A stretch of 64,000 nucleotides of DNA, taken from NCBI GenBank assembly GCA_023238725.1, contig CM041545.1:14167782-14231781 (forward strand), in the 5' to 3' direction. Source of the DNA: Scortum barcoo (Eukaryota > Chordata > Actinopteri > Centrarchiformes > Terapontidae). A program made the translations under genes and the position numbers. The number at the start of each line of letters is the position of its first letter. Position 1 is the first letter of the stretch. Under the pieces are notes generated by a model. That model did no database searches. It was given only the letters and a program-made list of their open reading frames with translations, and was not told where the DNA came from. Shown here in pieces: positions 11,401-23,398 of the stretch.

Positions 11401-13564
11401 CTGTTTGCGCCATCCTTCACTTAATGGTCGTCCTCAGAGAGAGTTCTCGTTGTTGACAATACATTAAATAACACATATATCCGTTAAGTCTTCAACTTGC
11501 TTCAACTTGACACCTGTGATGCATTTTCTGTATCATTTTATTATTATTGCTTTTTTAAATGTAAATTTAATCCAATTATTATTCTGTTTTTCCCATCTTT
11601 TAAAAGAACTGGTATGTAATCAAAAGTCGTCATTAAATGGCTCTTAAAATGGCTGTGACCTGACGGAGCAGGTAAATAGCTGCTTCATGGTTGACTTTAC
11701 CTAATAGCAGCACTTGGCAGCTGCAGATTGGACGACAGGAGGTGGAAGCCATGCCAGTAGATTAGCGAGGAAAGACGTTCAACCAACTTCCTGGAGTCTG
11801 TGGTTAGCCTATGTGTCCCACATTGCACCTTGAGTCTTACAAAGCCAAAGCTGAGCAGGTGTCCCAGGCTCATTAGGGAGCAACAGGCAGTCTGAACAGG
11901 CTTTAAGAGAGAGCAGCATCTACTTTAGTGGACGTAAAGCGAGCGCTTTAAAGGGAGGACGCTTAAGGAAAGATTCGCTGTAATGGAAGAAGCAAAAAAG
12001 GTATGATGGGATTTTATTGAAACCGTTTAATCTAGTGGCGAAAACCGATAATGAACTTTGTGTTTTTACAGCAAAAGAGCAAAATCAGAATGAGTGAATG
12101 CAGCAGTGACCTTGGCTGTTGGAGGCGTTTCCAATAGTCTCATGCAACAAACACTCCATTGTTCAGCTTTCTGCTTGAAACAATGTCCGCGTTTCTTTTC
12201 GCTATTTGTCCTTTAAATTGAAACCACACATGCAGGATGAAGACAATGGCAGGAGGCTACACGTATAAATCTAATTATTTTCCCATAAATGGTGTTTACA
12301 TTGCATGCCAGCTTGAAAGAGAACAAATGACAAAGGCAGCAGCGTCTTCATTAGAACTGAAATATGCATTTTAAATTGATTTTCTGCAACAATATGGCAC
12401 CTAAACGGATCCGGCTCTCCTGATGTTCATTTAATGGGTAGGGGGTTGTAACACATGTGCATGCTATTAAGATTTTGTAAGGAATATAAATATTTAATGG
12501 TACCTGTGTACAGTATGAGTAGAAACAAGAAGTAGGTGTTGTTAGTCTAATGGAATTAGAGTCTCGTGCAACGCTATAGAAGATATTTTTAGACTATCGT
12601 TGGGATTCAGAGAGGAAAGGCTAAGGCAGGTCTGAGATAATCCCACAGATTGACGTTTAAAGTAGTCACAGCAGTACCTATCGCACGACTATTGGAAAGG
12701 AAAGGTTTGAAATAAAGCGTTTTTGTGACACAAACACATAAAGTGAAGTAAAGCATGCCAATAAAAGTAAAGGAGACTCCTCAGAAACACATAGGATATC
12801 CTATCACGCAGGATATCCTCGAGAGTCTTGAATTTGGATTAAGAGAGATCCTAGAATTCATCCATTTGTTCATTTCAGAGATTGCCTGATATTTTTTTAG
12901 GATTATGTATAGTTCATCTTAGCAGTATGGCCTCTCAACCATGGCGGATATATGTGCGATGTTGGTCCAATCAGAGTGAGCGGATGTGCTGTATGTTGTG
13001 GAAAATCAGGCAGGCAGACAGCATGTTAATCTGGTAGAAAGCCTTTAAGTCAGTGTTGAGGTTGTTGACTTCTGCAAATGTTATCTGGGAAAACAAAACA
13101 TCCTGAGGTGACATTATGGAGAATTACTACTGTGGAGAAAATAAAGACCTGTTTATGCATAAATGATGTTAACCTAAGAAAGTCTTAGTTTCATGCACCT
13201 TTTACCTCTAAGACCAACCAAGATACCAAATATGACAAAACTGAGACCTCCTTCACATCAGTAATCATAGTACTTGTAAATATGTCAAAGTTTCTGGCTT
13301 CTGACCTTGTTTTCATCCCAATGTTGTCGTCCGCAGAGTGAGCAGGATGAGAACATGATCGAGATGGCCGGGGACGACGTGGACGTGCCCGAGGAGCTGC
13401 TCAAGATGGTGGACGAGGACGCCACGGAGGAGGAGGGCAAGGACTCCATCATGGGCCAGTTTCAAAACTTGCAGAACATGGACATGGACCAGCTGAAGGA
13501 GAAGGCCTCGGCCACCGTCACCGAGCTGAAGAGCAAAGCAGAGGAGAAGTGCTCCATCATGTGA
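8486..13564 (+). CDS. cplx4: Complexin-4 (CAAX-tailed, retinal type)
   Basis: Complexins bind the assembled SNARE bundle and clamp or promote vesicle fusion. The complexin 3/4 branch works at retinal ribbon synapses and is tethered to membranes by C-terminal prenylation. Three exons, 8486-8649, 10987-11074 and 13337-13564, join in phase to give 159 residues, close to mammalian CPLX4. The protein starts MAFLIKSMIGNPLSGMG. The accessory helix is about residues 39-65 (TREEYEEYQKQLVEEK), and the central SNARE-binding helix is about 66-83 (AERATLRVCLRDKYRLP). An acidic region follows, and the CAAX box CSIM is at 156-159. The ATG was chosen because the N-terminus matches the family and it is the first in-frame Met. 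Teleosts have several cplx4 paralogues, and I cannot say which letter this is. Confidence 0.95.
8650..10986 (+). other. cplx4 intron 1
   Basis: A 2.3 kb intron with donor gtaagt and acceptor ttcag. I see no second gene. A stretch around 9940-10070 contains a TGATTGCAAATC octamer-like core and TAATCC, and may be conserved. The rest is ordinary AT-rich sequence. Confidence 0.7.
11075..13336 (+). other. cplx4 intron 2
   Basis: A 2.3 kb intron that separates the SNARE-binding helix exon from the C-terminal exon. It carries a duplicated 10-base palindrome (12793-12819). It also carries a mixed-composition stretch at about 12290-12420 that may be conserved. No coding sequence is recognised. Confidence 0.7.
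12792..12819. repeat. duplicated perfect palindrome AGGATATCCT
   Basis: AGGATATCCT occurs at 12793-12802 and again at 12810-12819. The first copy extends to TAGGATATCCTA. The two copies are separated by seven bases in cplx4 intron 2. No function is assigned. Confidence 0.6.
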
Positions 13565-14546
13565 GCGGCCCGGGAGGCGTCGACCCCCCTCCAAGTTTGC
13601 ATCATGAGGGAGAAGAAAGAAGACAAGAACACAAGAAAATGAATTTATGGGAATCTGCAGACTGAGATGTGTTAATAAGTCTGTGATCCAGTTACTCTTT
13701 AAACCGCTTACAAAATATTCACTCTCATTATAAGCACTAAAAAGGCAAATCTGTGAAAGATAAAGAAAATTTAGCCTGTCCACACTACAGTGTTTTATTA
13801 TTACTGCTACCAGTCTGCTACTTTTGAAGGATATACTGTCAAGATCTCCCTGTTAGCTTCTTACTGAATGCCTAATAATTTACAACACATAACTGCAAGA
13901 CACTAAAAATACTTTAAATTAAAACCAGGGTGCCCCGTCTCTCTCCACAATGGCCGTTATCTTTAGATTAATTACATAGAAAAGTGATTTTCCTGACCAA
14001 GCACTGCTTTTCACATCATGCTCACAGTTAAGAGTCACAATATATTTTAAACAATGACGATTATTTGTGATATAATGTTCACTTTTTTCTCTGTTTGTTG
14101 TAAAAAATGAGACAGCTAAGTCTCTCCAAGTGTGATTCTCAGTCAATGGATAACAATATACCAAGAAAAAATCCCTTATTTAAGTTAAATTCCAATCCTG
14201 TGTGAGTGTTTCAACTTTCCTTTTGGTTTGTTGGTATTCTAGATTTTTTTTTTTTTGTATGTGGTGTTTGGATTAATTATGATATTTAGATTTCTGTTTC
14301 TTTCAGTGTTATTGCAAAGCAGAAGCACAAGTCCTGACATGTTTATTTACTTTGAATTTCTCCATATACACATTTCAATCATAATGGAAAAATAACTGTT
14401 GCGCCTGAAACATTTGCAGAGACATTTGCAGATTTGCACAAATCATAACGTAATGTATATCCATAAGAATGAAAAAAAAACATGTACATAAACAGTGATG
14501 AAATATATGGAGGCACTACAGACTGAGACAACAAATGTATTGTTCA

Positions 14547-14552
14547 AATAAA
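14547..14552 (+). terminator. candidate cplx4 polyadenylation signal
   Basis: AATAAA in the context TTCAAATAAAGATG lies about 980 bases past the cplx4 stop. The intervening sequence has no competing gene. Confidence 0.4.
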
Positions 14553-16559
14553 GATGTATACTGAATACATGAAATACGTCTGCGTGTGTTGTGAAGCCGC
14601 TATCAAGGACCCAGATTTTGGAAAAAGACACCCTGTTATGCTAATTAAAGTATTAAATTTCAAATACTCAGTGGCTTTTTAAAATGTTCGACCACATGGA
14701 AATTATGTTGTCCAACAGTTAAACATTTAAGATTAAGTACAATTAATCCCATCTACCTGAATCAGGGCTAATGCAGTGAATAAAGAAAAAGGTCTTAATT
14801 TAATTGGGCATTATCCAAACACTTGTTAAGGATGATTAGGCAGAACGAAGGGGGGGGGCTCAACATTTAGAGTTTCACATGAACACAAGTTTAAACGGCT
14901 GTGGATTTATAAAGTCTGGAGATTACCATCTAATAGGATCAGCATAGCCAAGGTTGTCAGCCCATGCCCCCCCCCTCTCCAGATGAGAGTACTACAGGAC
15001 AAACTGAAGTCAAAGCCAGACATTTCATTCTGCTTTTGTTGAGCTACCAGATAGTTAAGTTACACATGTATGTCATATTCTTCTTCGTGCAAGAAACAAA
15101 AGATAAAGACGGTCTTGTCCACTCTCCAAAACTCCCCAACTCAACTGTCAAGACGCCTGCACAACATATAAAATTTATGAAAATGTGAAACTGGAGCTGC
15201 AGCACAGACTCGTAATTCTGAACTGGGTTTACTCCAAAGGGTCAGGGGTACGTGAAAAGATTGTGGAGTGGAGCGATTCATTTTTTTTTTTTTTTAATAC
15301 GATAAAATTATAGGATTTATATCATCAGTAACATGTTCCAATCCAGAATGAATGAAAACATTTATCAAGTGAATGGAGATGCTGAAATGGATAAAGTAAT
15401 GTGGCAATAGATATATAAAAATAATGAATAAGCATGTAAAGTTTTGAAACAGTTTGCTAAAAGTCATGGATAATGATGATGAGTAATGTAAATTTGGAAT
15501 AAATGCTCGTGTCACAATAAAAGTAGAAATACTTTACCTACTTCTTCTGAATAAGATTTGTAACAACCAATCTCTCATCTCCTTTTTGGAGTTTTTCTTG
15601 AAATGATGTAACCTATTGAAAAATATATTTCTTGTCTCCTCCATCCTATTTAAGTGAAGTTACCAAAATTTTCTGACTTTCCTGAAGTGTAAATACTGAT
15701 GTGACATTCAACAGCTGCATTTGTATGTCCTGTTTTGGGCCATAAGGTTCAGTTGTTGGCCATTTTGTATGACTTTGAAAGAACAGTGTTGGAAAATAAA
15801 CATATTTTCTTTCTTGGTGAGGGTTAGACGAGGAGTTTGATATCACTCTCATGCAGTATCTGTGTGGTAAATATGAAGCTACAGCCAGGAAACTGTTAGT
15901 TTAGGTTGACATTAAGACAGGAAACATGTTGAACTTTTCCTTTAAAGCTTCAATGTCTTCTTCAAAAAATAATCATGCAAGGCAGCATTGGTCAGTTGCA
16001 GTTTTTTTAGGTTTTCATTGATACTGATTGATTGATTTGAAGCCTTAAACTAATGTGACAGAGCTGCACACAAGTCGGAGCCTCAAGTCAAAGCTCATCT
16101 ACTTTATTTATCTATCTCAGATGTGGAAAAGTTGACAAAAACTTTCAAATTAAGTTTGAGTTGAGCTTATCTGACCACAAATACTTTCAAATAAGAAACC
16201 AGCAAGACATCTTCTGTCTACATCCTGTCTTCATTATTTGTATTATGAAAACTGGAGGTTATTGTAATGAGGAAGATTCATTCAGCCGTCGAGCATGACA
16301 GCTTCAAGGCTGACAGCCAGCTGAGCTCATGAGAAAGAAACAGAGTGTTCAGCTTTTTTTCCACGGGTCAAAAAACATTATTGACATTTTAACAATAAAA
16401 CTGAATCGATTTAAACTCAAGGTAACCTTTCCAACAGCTTATTAGCCTATGTCGCAGCGTCACGGCTCTTTACACAAGAAGAACGTGAGAGCATCTTTAA
16501 AAAGTTTCGCTGAGTAAATAAAGTTTTCGCCACAACTTTTTAGGGGAAATTAAAGCAGT

Positions 16560-16900
16560 TTTCAGTTAGCATCTCTCTCCCCCTGAACCCCCTCCCCTCT
16601 GAGGCTAACAAAGGATAAGGTCACCTTCTGTAATTAGGAAAAGCTAAATAGTTTTAGGGGTTTTAACTCTTTTGAGTAAAATAATGTAATCCCCTTAAAC
16701 AGGATTACCACACTGCTGTCAATCTTTGTTTGCTGTTAAGTGGTTATAGCCCAAATTTGTTATTGTTTGGGCTTTGTCACCCTCTTTGACCCAACACCTT
16801 TAAGAAACTAGTTGAAGAAACTATGAATCATTAGGACTTCATTGATTTTAATGAGCTTCATTTGGTCAACATGTGTCAGGAGGTGAGTGGTTTCTCCTTC
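16560..16900 (+). promoter_or_regulatory. candidate rx3/RAX upstream enhancer (OTX + SOX motif cluster)
   Basis: In 160 bases there is AACAAAGG (16607-16614, SOX), TAATCCCC (16687-16694, OTX), GGATTA (16702-16707, OTX on the other strand), CTTTGTT (16724-16730, SOX) and ATTGTTT (16762-16768, SOX). Direct co-regulation of Rax by Otx2 and Sox2 through an upstream conserved element is established in frog and is described as conserved in other vertebrates. The motifs here are seen directly; equivalence to that element is my inference and needs an alignment. Confidence 0.5.
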
Positions 16901-17316
16901 GCCTCAATAAAACAAATAACCGCTCACCTAAATTAAATGTGTGTTCGGTTTGGCAACAATATCTTGATGCTTTGATTAAATATTAAGCTGTCATCTCGCA
17001 ATCCGTGTCCTGACCAGAAGTCTTGTAATTATGATTTTGCTGTACCTTAATCTGTGGGCCTAATCTTTCCCTCTTTTTTTTTCCTTCACAGACTGACATG
17101 AACATGACATCTGGAGGAGTGGAAAGATGGTTTTAAGATTTATGTAAGTAGGTTTAGAGCCAGCGCTGACTGATGCACTTGAGATGGGGAGGAGTTTAGG
17201 GAGGGATGGAGGTGGCTGCAAGGGCGCACAGTTACCCCCTAAATCCAAACGGGACGTCCCCTCTCTGACGTGCCGGGGTTGCCACATGAGCGGGGGGGTC
17301 TTAGAGCAGGCTCTTC

Positions 17317-17324
17317 TTTAAAAG
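17317..17324 (+). promoter_or_regulatory. TATA-like box of rx3
   Basis: TTTAAAAG lies about 200 bases upstream of the rx3 ATG, in a locally GC-richer region. It is plausible as a core promoter, but no transcription start data are available. Confidence 0.3.
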
Positions 17325-17520
17325 CCCCCTCTGAAGATGCTCCATATCCACTGAGCAAGACTGTCTCACCGGTGCGCGTCCTGTGCGCCCTCGTCTCTGA
17401 TTTGAAGTGTGCGTAAAAATTGGAGCGTGCGTAAAAGTTGGAGCGTGCCTAAAAATTTGACCACATCTCGTTTTCTTTTCTCGTATTTTTTTTTTACTTC
17501 ATTTTGGAGCTCACCGACCA

Positions 17521-19567
17521 ATGTGGCTTCTCGGGTCAACTTCCCAAGTGATGATGATGATGGATGAGCGCCTGTCCCCTTCCGCACGCTCCGTCCAGAG
17601 CCCGGGGGACAACCCGTCCACCGTCCACAGCATAGAGGCCATACTGGGATTTAAAGAGGACCAAGTCTTCCACAAGTCGGCCTCCTACGGCGTGACGGAG
17701 AAAGTCCTGCGCAAGGACGCGGAGCGCACCGGGAACGGGATCGTGACCCCGATGAAGAAAAGTCACTCCTCAGAAAGTTTTGACAGTAAGGAGATTTAGT
17801 TTTCTGTTTAAAAAAGTCATTTATACACAGCATGCGGCATCTCTAAAGTTTTTAAATATTTAAATAGCCCGACACTTTAACTTCTTTCTAAAGAAAATCA
17901 TCAGGTGTCATTTAGTTTTGGTTTTGCGCAATTTGTTTTCTTTAAGCGCATTTACTATCTTTGAAAATGAACAAATGAATAAAGAAACACATTAATAAGC
18001 TACATTGTAAACGAGTACAGTTGAAAAATGGAGAATTTGATTGTATGAAGCATGTTTCAGTTGGTCAGACACATTAAAAACACGTGTTTCCTCCGCAGGT
18101 GTGTGCTGCTCCAGCAGCGCCGCTGAAGCCTCGGTGTGTCCGGACTCACCGGACAGAGACGGGAAACTGTCCGATGATGAAAACCCCAAAAAGAAACACC
18201 GTCGGAACCGGACGACCTTCACCACCTTCCAGCTCCACGAACTGGAGAGAGCCTTTGAAAAGTCTCATTACCCGGACGTGTACAGCAGAGAGGAGCTGGC
18301 CATGAAGGTCAACCTGCCGGAGGTCCGAGTGCAGGTAAAACTACCTGTTTGTGCAGGTAGAAATACGGCCTACAGGCGTGCAGCCAGTCATGATGACATG
18401 TAATAAACAGTGGCACGAACACACAAAAAAGATCTTTAATAAGAGAAGAATCTTTCCTAAATGATCATATCCTGACAGTTTTACATGAAAATGTTATTTT
18501 GGGTGTATATTTAGCATTATTATATAACATTTAAGAAATAAATAAAAAAAAAAGACAAACCATTTGAGACATATTAATCTACTTTGCTCACATTTATTTC
18601 ATCATAAAACTAGAAAAATTTCCTTCTCATAGTCCATTTACCTCCTAACTTTTGTCTACCATTAATTAAAGTGGTTAAATCACTGAATGTAAAAAACATT
18701 TTGTTTATTTGGCTGAATTTTAAAACTGACACACCAAAATGCTTAACTTGCTTTTATTACAGATGCAACATTGAAATGTTTCTTTAAATCTCATGTTTGT
18801 AACAATCACTGATTATTAAGCATGGTTTTAACTTTTAAAGCAAAGTATTGTAACATCTTAATTCTTCACTCATACAGTTCATACTATAATCCTCCATATT
18901 TTCCAAATAGTTAAATATAATATTACATTTTATATAATGCATCAGGCAATATTTTTTAAGCTTAGAGGCTTTAAAATGTTTATTTTTAGCACTTAAGGTG
19001 TTTTTTCTGTCCTCTGTGGATCTGTTGAGCTGCTGTATACAGTTACCTTTGTGGGGTTAAATAAAGTTGCACTGAGTTGAACATAAACTAAAAAAAAATC
19101 CTCCTCTTTCATTTCAGGTGTGGTTTCAGAACCGGCGGGCCAAGTGGCGTCGGCAGGAGAAGCTGGAGGTGAGCTCCATCAAGCTCCAGGACACCTCCAC
19201 CTCCTCCCTGCTCTCCTTCAGCCGCTCTCCCACCAGCTCCCTGGGCTCCAGTCTGCAGTTGGACCCCTGGCTCTCCACCCCGATCACCACCTCCACCTCT
19301 CTGCAGTCCCTCCCGGGCTTCATCACGGGCTCGCAGGGCCTCCCGGGCACTTACACCCCGTCTCCTCCTCCTCCCATGCCCTCTTCCTTGCCGGCCTCCT
19401 TCCTCAACTCCCCGGCCCTGGGACACAGCTCTCACCTGCCCCACATGGGCTCCATGTGCCCCCCTCCCCCGGTGTACCAGTGCTCAGCTGATCCAAGAAA
19501 CTCCAGTATTGCCTCACTGAGGATGAAGGCCAAGGAACATATTCAGTCTATTGGGAAGACGTGGTGA
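17521..19567 (+). CDS. rx3: Retinal homeobox transcription factor Rx3 (RAX family)
   Basis: Paired-like homeodomain activator needed for eye-field specification and, for teleost rx3, optic-vesicle and hypothalamic development. Exons 17521-17785, 18099-18334 and 19118-19567 give 316 residues. The octapeptide HSIEAILGF is at about 36-44. The homeodomain is at about 122-181 (from HRRNRTTFTTF to RRQEK), with glutamine at its position 50 (WFQNRRAKW). The C-terminal OAR motif (SSIASLRMKAKEHIQSIG) falls within 292-316. Intron 2 cuts the homeodomain at VQ|VW, as in other paired-class genes. The N-terminus (MWLLGSTSQ followed by MDERLSPSAR) resembles fish Rx3 more than Rx1/Rx2, and the cplx4/grp neighbours fit the RAX locus. 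A run of four Met at 11-14 offers alternative starts, but ATG 17521 matches the family better. Confidence 0.95.
18335..19117 (+). other. rx3 intron 2
   Basis: A 783-base AT-rich intron inside the homeobox, with donor gtaaaa and acceptor tttcag. No other feature is recognised in it. The 313-base intron 1 (17786-18098) is likewise plain. Confidence 0.8.
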
Positions 19568-20391
19568 TGCTAACTGGATGTTGGAAAATGCATCACGCCG
19601 CGTCTTTTGAAAAACTGACTTCATCCTCACGCTGACGGGATTGTTATCTTGGGAGTTTTAAAAGAGTGAAATCCACAGCTGACATCCAGGATTAGAGACA
19701 TCTTTGTCACTCAAAAGGGTAACGTTATACTTCAAGTCCTCCTTATTTAGCACCTATAATTAAATAAATGGTCTTTAACATACTGTAATGTAGTTGTAAG
19801 CAGATGTAAGTGTTTATTGAAACATTTTTCAAGAAGTACAACTAATCCTGTGATCACCCATAAGTGGAGGCTGCTTTATAAAAACTTAATGTATGATAAT
19901 ATGGTAAGAATATTAAATATGTCTTCATAGGAGGCTAGAACTGTTGACAAAATCTGTACATTGATCAACCTAAAATGTCCTTACAGCTGCGTACAACTAC
20001 AATTTAATGCATTAGAACTCTTTCATTAAATATTTAGCTGCTGCTTATAAGTGCTAAATAAGGAGACTTAAAGTGAGGTGTTGCCCTTCTGCACAGCTTT
20101 TTTTAAAAATCTGTGGCATTAACTGTGAAATTCCTGTAAAATATGAAAGTAATGACCACTTATGATCTTGTGTTTTTCTGCTCCTTTATCTTCTCTGAAA
20201 GATGTGTTTACTGTAAAGCCTCTCTCTTTTTTCCAGTGTTATGTTGCCAATATAACAAAGCCCACTAGTACCATCAGTATTTATTCTACTTTTTGTTAAT
20301 GGAGAACTCCTCATTTTGATTCATTCTTCTCCTGCTGGTTTTCTGATCTTCAACAGGACATATTTGACAAATGTGAATATTTTCTCTAAAC

Positions 20392-20397
20392 AATAAA
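20392..20397 (+). terminator. candidate rx3 polyadenylation signal
   Basis: AATAAA in the context AAACAATAAACTTT lies about 825 bases after the rx3 stop codon. Earlier weaker candidates exist near 19760. Confidence 0.4.
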
Positions 20398-20999
20398 CTT
20401 TATATGTAAAATCCATAAGCAAAATTGTGTTTTCTGGGATAATTTGTCATTTGTTTGAGACATGTAGATTTGCCAGAAATTAAGAAAATGTATGTGTGCA
20501 TCAGAAATGATTGTGACAGAAAGGGGAAATATAGTAGAATAGCATCCATGCCCTGGAATTGATCTTCTAATATCAGTTATATAAAAATATCAGAGCATCA
20601 GTAATCTTGCTGCAGAGTGGAGGAGCATGAAAGGGGAAATATTGAATATAGCACCCCTTAGTGGTGGATTCTGCAAACATGAAACCAGGCTAGGAGAGAA
20701 AGCATTTAGCCTTCAAATAATCTTAATGCAAACCAGTGATGAAGGGAAGCTCGCTGACATTTTAAGATGTACTTTGTCAAGAATAATGAATGAAAGAATG
20801 TTATTTTATGCTGAACTGAATTTTCAAATGTCGTCTAAAATACTTTATGGGCCACACATCAAACATGATACTGTAAATGCAATTTTCAATATAAAAAATC
20901 CATTTAATCTCTTTATGGCATCAAGTTTCATATCGCCTAAACATTTAATCATTTAATTAAAAGCAGCATTAACAAGAATGGAGAGTGTGATAAAGAACA

Positions 21000-21330
21000 G
21001 GCTTAAACTCCCAGATTTCCTCCCTCTGTTTTCCAGAATGAGTTTGTTAGCCCACTTATTTCCTCCTCATTAGCTCCTGTAAACTTTATCCCATTCGCTC
21101 CTGGGATTAGACTCGTAATGATGGGGTGAAAGTGGCTTGTACCTCCATTGTTTGCCAATCATCCGTGACAAATGAGGGACAGAGGAGAAAACTTCTCCTT
21201 TTGGTGTTAAGTAAAAAGATGTGTGTAACCAAATTGTTTCAATTAGCATTTCCCATTGTCTGTAATTCCTGAGGGCTAATAATAGCCCCCATCGTCGTCT
21301 CTCCTGTCCTAAATACACACTGGGGTGTGT
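21000..21330. promoter_or_regulatory. candidate conserved non-coding element between rx3 and grp
   Basis: The block is rich in homeobox cores (CTCATTAGC, GGGATTAGA, CAATTAGC, GTAATTCC) and holds a SOX-like CCATTGTTTG. It has balanced composition and no simple repeats. Antisense frames across it are chance. Function is inferred only from these cores and from the position 1.4 kb downstream of rx3. Confidence 0.35.
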
Positions 21331-21675
21331 TTGTGTGTTTTAATTTGTTCTGATGAGAAAATGCAATGTTAAATCTCACTGAATTGACCATAAACTGCTT
21401 TTGGTAATGTTAAATAATGATAATGTTGACTCTTAATGCTTCGCCTTACTGATAATTGTTTAAAATGTACAACAGAAACTAGACACTAGAGACTATAGAT
21501 GCTCTCATGATAGGTATTGTGCCCCATCTGGTGGTTCAAAGTGGTTACTGTACAGGTGGAGGGACGTGAATAAGCGTAACATATTTTTTGTGTGTGTGAG
21601 GAAAGAAATAAAAGGCCATTTATGATGTGCAAAACACAATTAGACATCCACAATGCAGTTATCAACAACGTTACA

Positions 21676-21681
21676 TTTATT
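21676..21681 (-). terminator. candidate grp polyadenylation signal
   Basis: TTTATT on the + strand is AATAAA on the grp strand, about 200 bases past the grp stop codon. Confidence 0.35.
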
Positions 21682-21877
21682 CATTCTCAGCTTATGTAAC
21701 ACAACCGTGTCATGTCAGTCTGTAATCAAACTGCCGCATGATATGCAAATCATAAATTACTGATAAAATAAACTTCTATTGCGTTTTTCCAGCGTATTCT
21801 TACAGCAAAAAAAGTATACAGTGTGATATGTGGTTACAGGGCACATATTGAGTAGATAATGAATGATGGTCTTGCAT

Positions 21878-23139
21878 TCAGGTGGAGTCATTATCTCTCA
21901 GTTTCAAAGCCAGAAGAAGCAGGTCTGACATCTACAATGCAGTGATGAAATGGAGAAACACGTAACCATGGCATCTTATTTCCCAATAAACATTTAAAGG
22001 TTCTGATAAGTTACAGGAGAAGTAAAATCCACAAACTAACCTCTCTGAGATATTTGTCTCTGTCCTCTTCTCTCCAGCCCGTCTGCAGCCGGAGCAGCCC
22101 GTCTGCGTTTTGCGGTATCATCTGTTTCTGGTTCTTCTGCTGCATCAGAGCCTCCAGAAGACGCTCGTACCGGTCCAGCTCTGGCAGCCCGGCTGCTTTT
22201 GACGGTGGGAGGAAGTCGCTGTTTGTCTCCTGCAGCTCAGGCAGACTCTCGATGCTCTTCTTTCCCATCAAATGACCTGGGAAGTTCAGAAATAACAGAA
22301 GTAATGAGCTGTTCTGGAATAAATCTGTTTGTGGTTTTAACAACACTACACTGTCAGAGAAAAGGGTACACTTAAGGTCTATTTATGTTCTCTAAGGTAC
22401 AGCTGCTGGTGATGTACACTCAACGGGTCACAGTTAATCCATAAGGCACTACATGCTTTTTCTAGGGGTGATAGGGTACATGTACAATACATGATAGGCT
22501 GTAATCTGTAATCAACTATAAATAAAATACACATTTTCACCACATTGCAAGCTGGGATTGTTTGAAAACCATTTAATGCAATTTATTTAAAAAAAAAAAA
22601 AAAAGACTCCTCTAAAACAGCTTCCTTATCTGACAAAAGTATGTTTATTTATTTCAATTTACTGTAATTATCCCCTTTTGTGAACTCTGTCAGATAGAAG
22701 CTAAGAAAAACTTACATGTTACATTAACAGCTAATGTTAGAAAATGATCATTATTATTAGTGAGCAGATAATTGTTTTATCTGTCCTATAAAGCATGCAG
22801 GATTTCTAAATATGCCTAAAATATTGAACAATCCATATAAGATATAATTTAATTTGCTAAAAGCATTACTGGTGTATATGTACATGCATATACAAATAAA
22901 CACATATTTATATAAACACATTTACATTTAAAAAAATCAAGCAAATACAATGTTAAATAATTAATTGTATTGAACTCTCTCTTACCTACTGCCCAGTGAT
23001 TGCCTCTTGGGTACATTTTACCAACAACTGCTGCAGGACTCTCCGAGCAATACAGCACACAGGGTAAGGTGGCCAGGATGATCAGAAGTGGCCACACAGG
23101 TCTGAGGGTCCATGAGTGGCACTCGCACCCTGCGCCCAT
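21878..23139 (-). CDS. grp: Gastrin-releasing peptide precursor
   Basis: Secreted bombesin-family neuropeptide precursor that acts through the GRP receptor on gut, brain and spinal circuits. Three minus-strand exons, 22986-23139, 22041-22276 and 21878-21931, give 147 residues. A signal peptide (hydrophobic core VWPLLIILATLPCVLYC, residues about 15-31) precedes the hormone. GRP-10 (GNHWAVGHLM) is at 46-55, followed by Gly56 as amide donor and the dibasic site KK 57-58. Intron 1 splits the hormone codons between AV and GH, as in other GRP genes. The propeptide tail ends MSDLLLLALKLRDNDST, encoded by a very short last exon. GNHWAVGHLM distinguishes GRP from neuromedin B. The last exon's acceptor is inferred from phase and from similarity to fish GRP tails. 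Confidence 0.93.
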
Positions 23140-23364
23140 GTTTTCAGAGGAGACGGCGGCTGGGAGCGGCGGGGTGTCGGAAAATCAGCTCGATCTAACT
23201 TTAGAGAAGCTCCAGCATAGTTTTTTTTTCGATTCGTGCGTGAGGAGATATATCGGATCCGGCTGCGGACTTGTGGTGAGGTTCCCCCCTCCCGGAGTCC
23301 CCCTCAGGCGGAGACGATCAAAGTTAAAATGCTCCTCCTGATCCAGCTGTGCGTCAGCGGCTGG

Positions 23365-23372
23365 TTTTAAAA
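23365..23372 (-). promoter_or_regulatory. TATA-like element upstream of grp
   Basis: TTTTAAAA, which reads the same on both strands, lies about 226 bases upstream of the grp ATG beside GC-rich sequence. It is a plausible core promoter, unconfirmed. Confidence 0.25.
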
Positions 23373-23398
23373 GTGGCGCGCCGGCTGCGGGACGGCGG

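Larger units (their letters stand above)
13565..17520. other. cplx4 3' UTR, cplx4-rx3 intergenic DNA and rx3 upstream region
   Basis: No coding gene is recognised. The first kilobase is probably cplx4 3' UTR. A G-run near 14851 and a T-run near 15282 are simple repeats. The last kilobase (about 16430-17400) holds the regulatory-looking region of rx3. Confidence 0.7.
19568..21877. other. rx3-grp convergent intergenic region
   Basis: The two genes point toward each other, so both 3' UTRs lie here. No coding gene is recognised. The interval includes a strong candidate conserved element at about 21000-21330. Confidence 0.7.

Noticed and set aside
13313..13783. 156-codon antisense open frame over the last cplx4 exon
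   Set aside because: It is the mirror of the GC-rich acidic coding exon; the Leu/His-rich composition is an artefact of antisense Glu/Asp/Lys codons.
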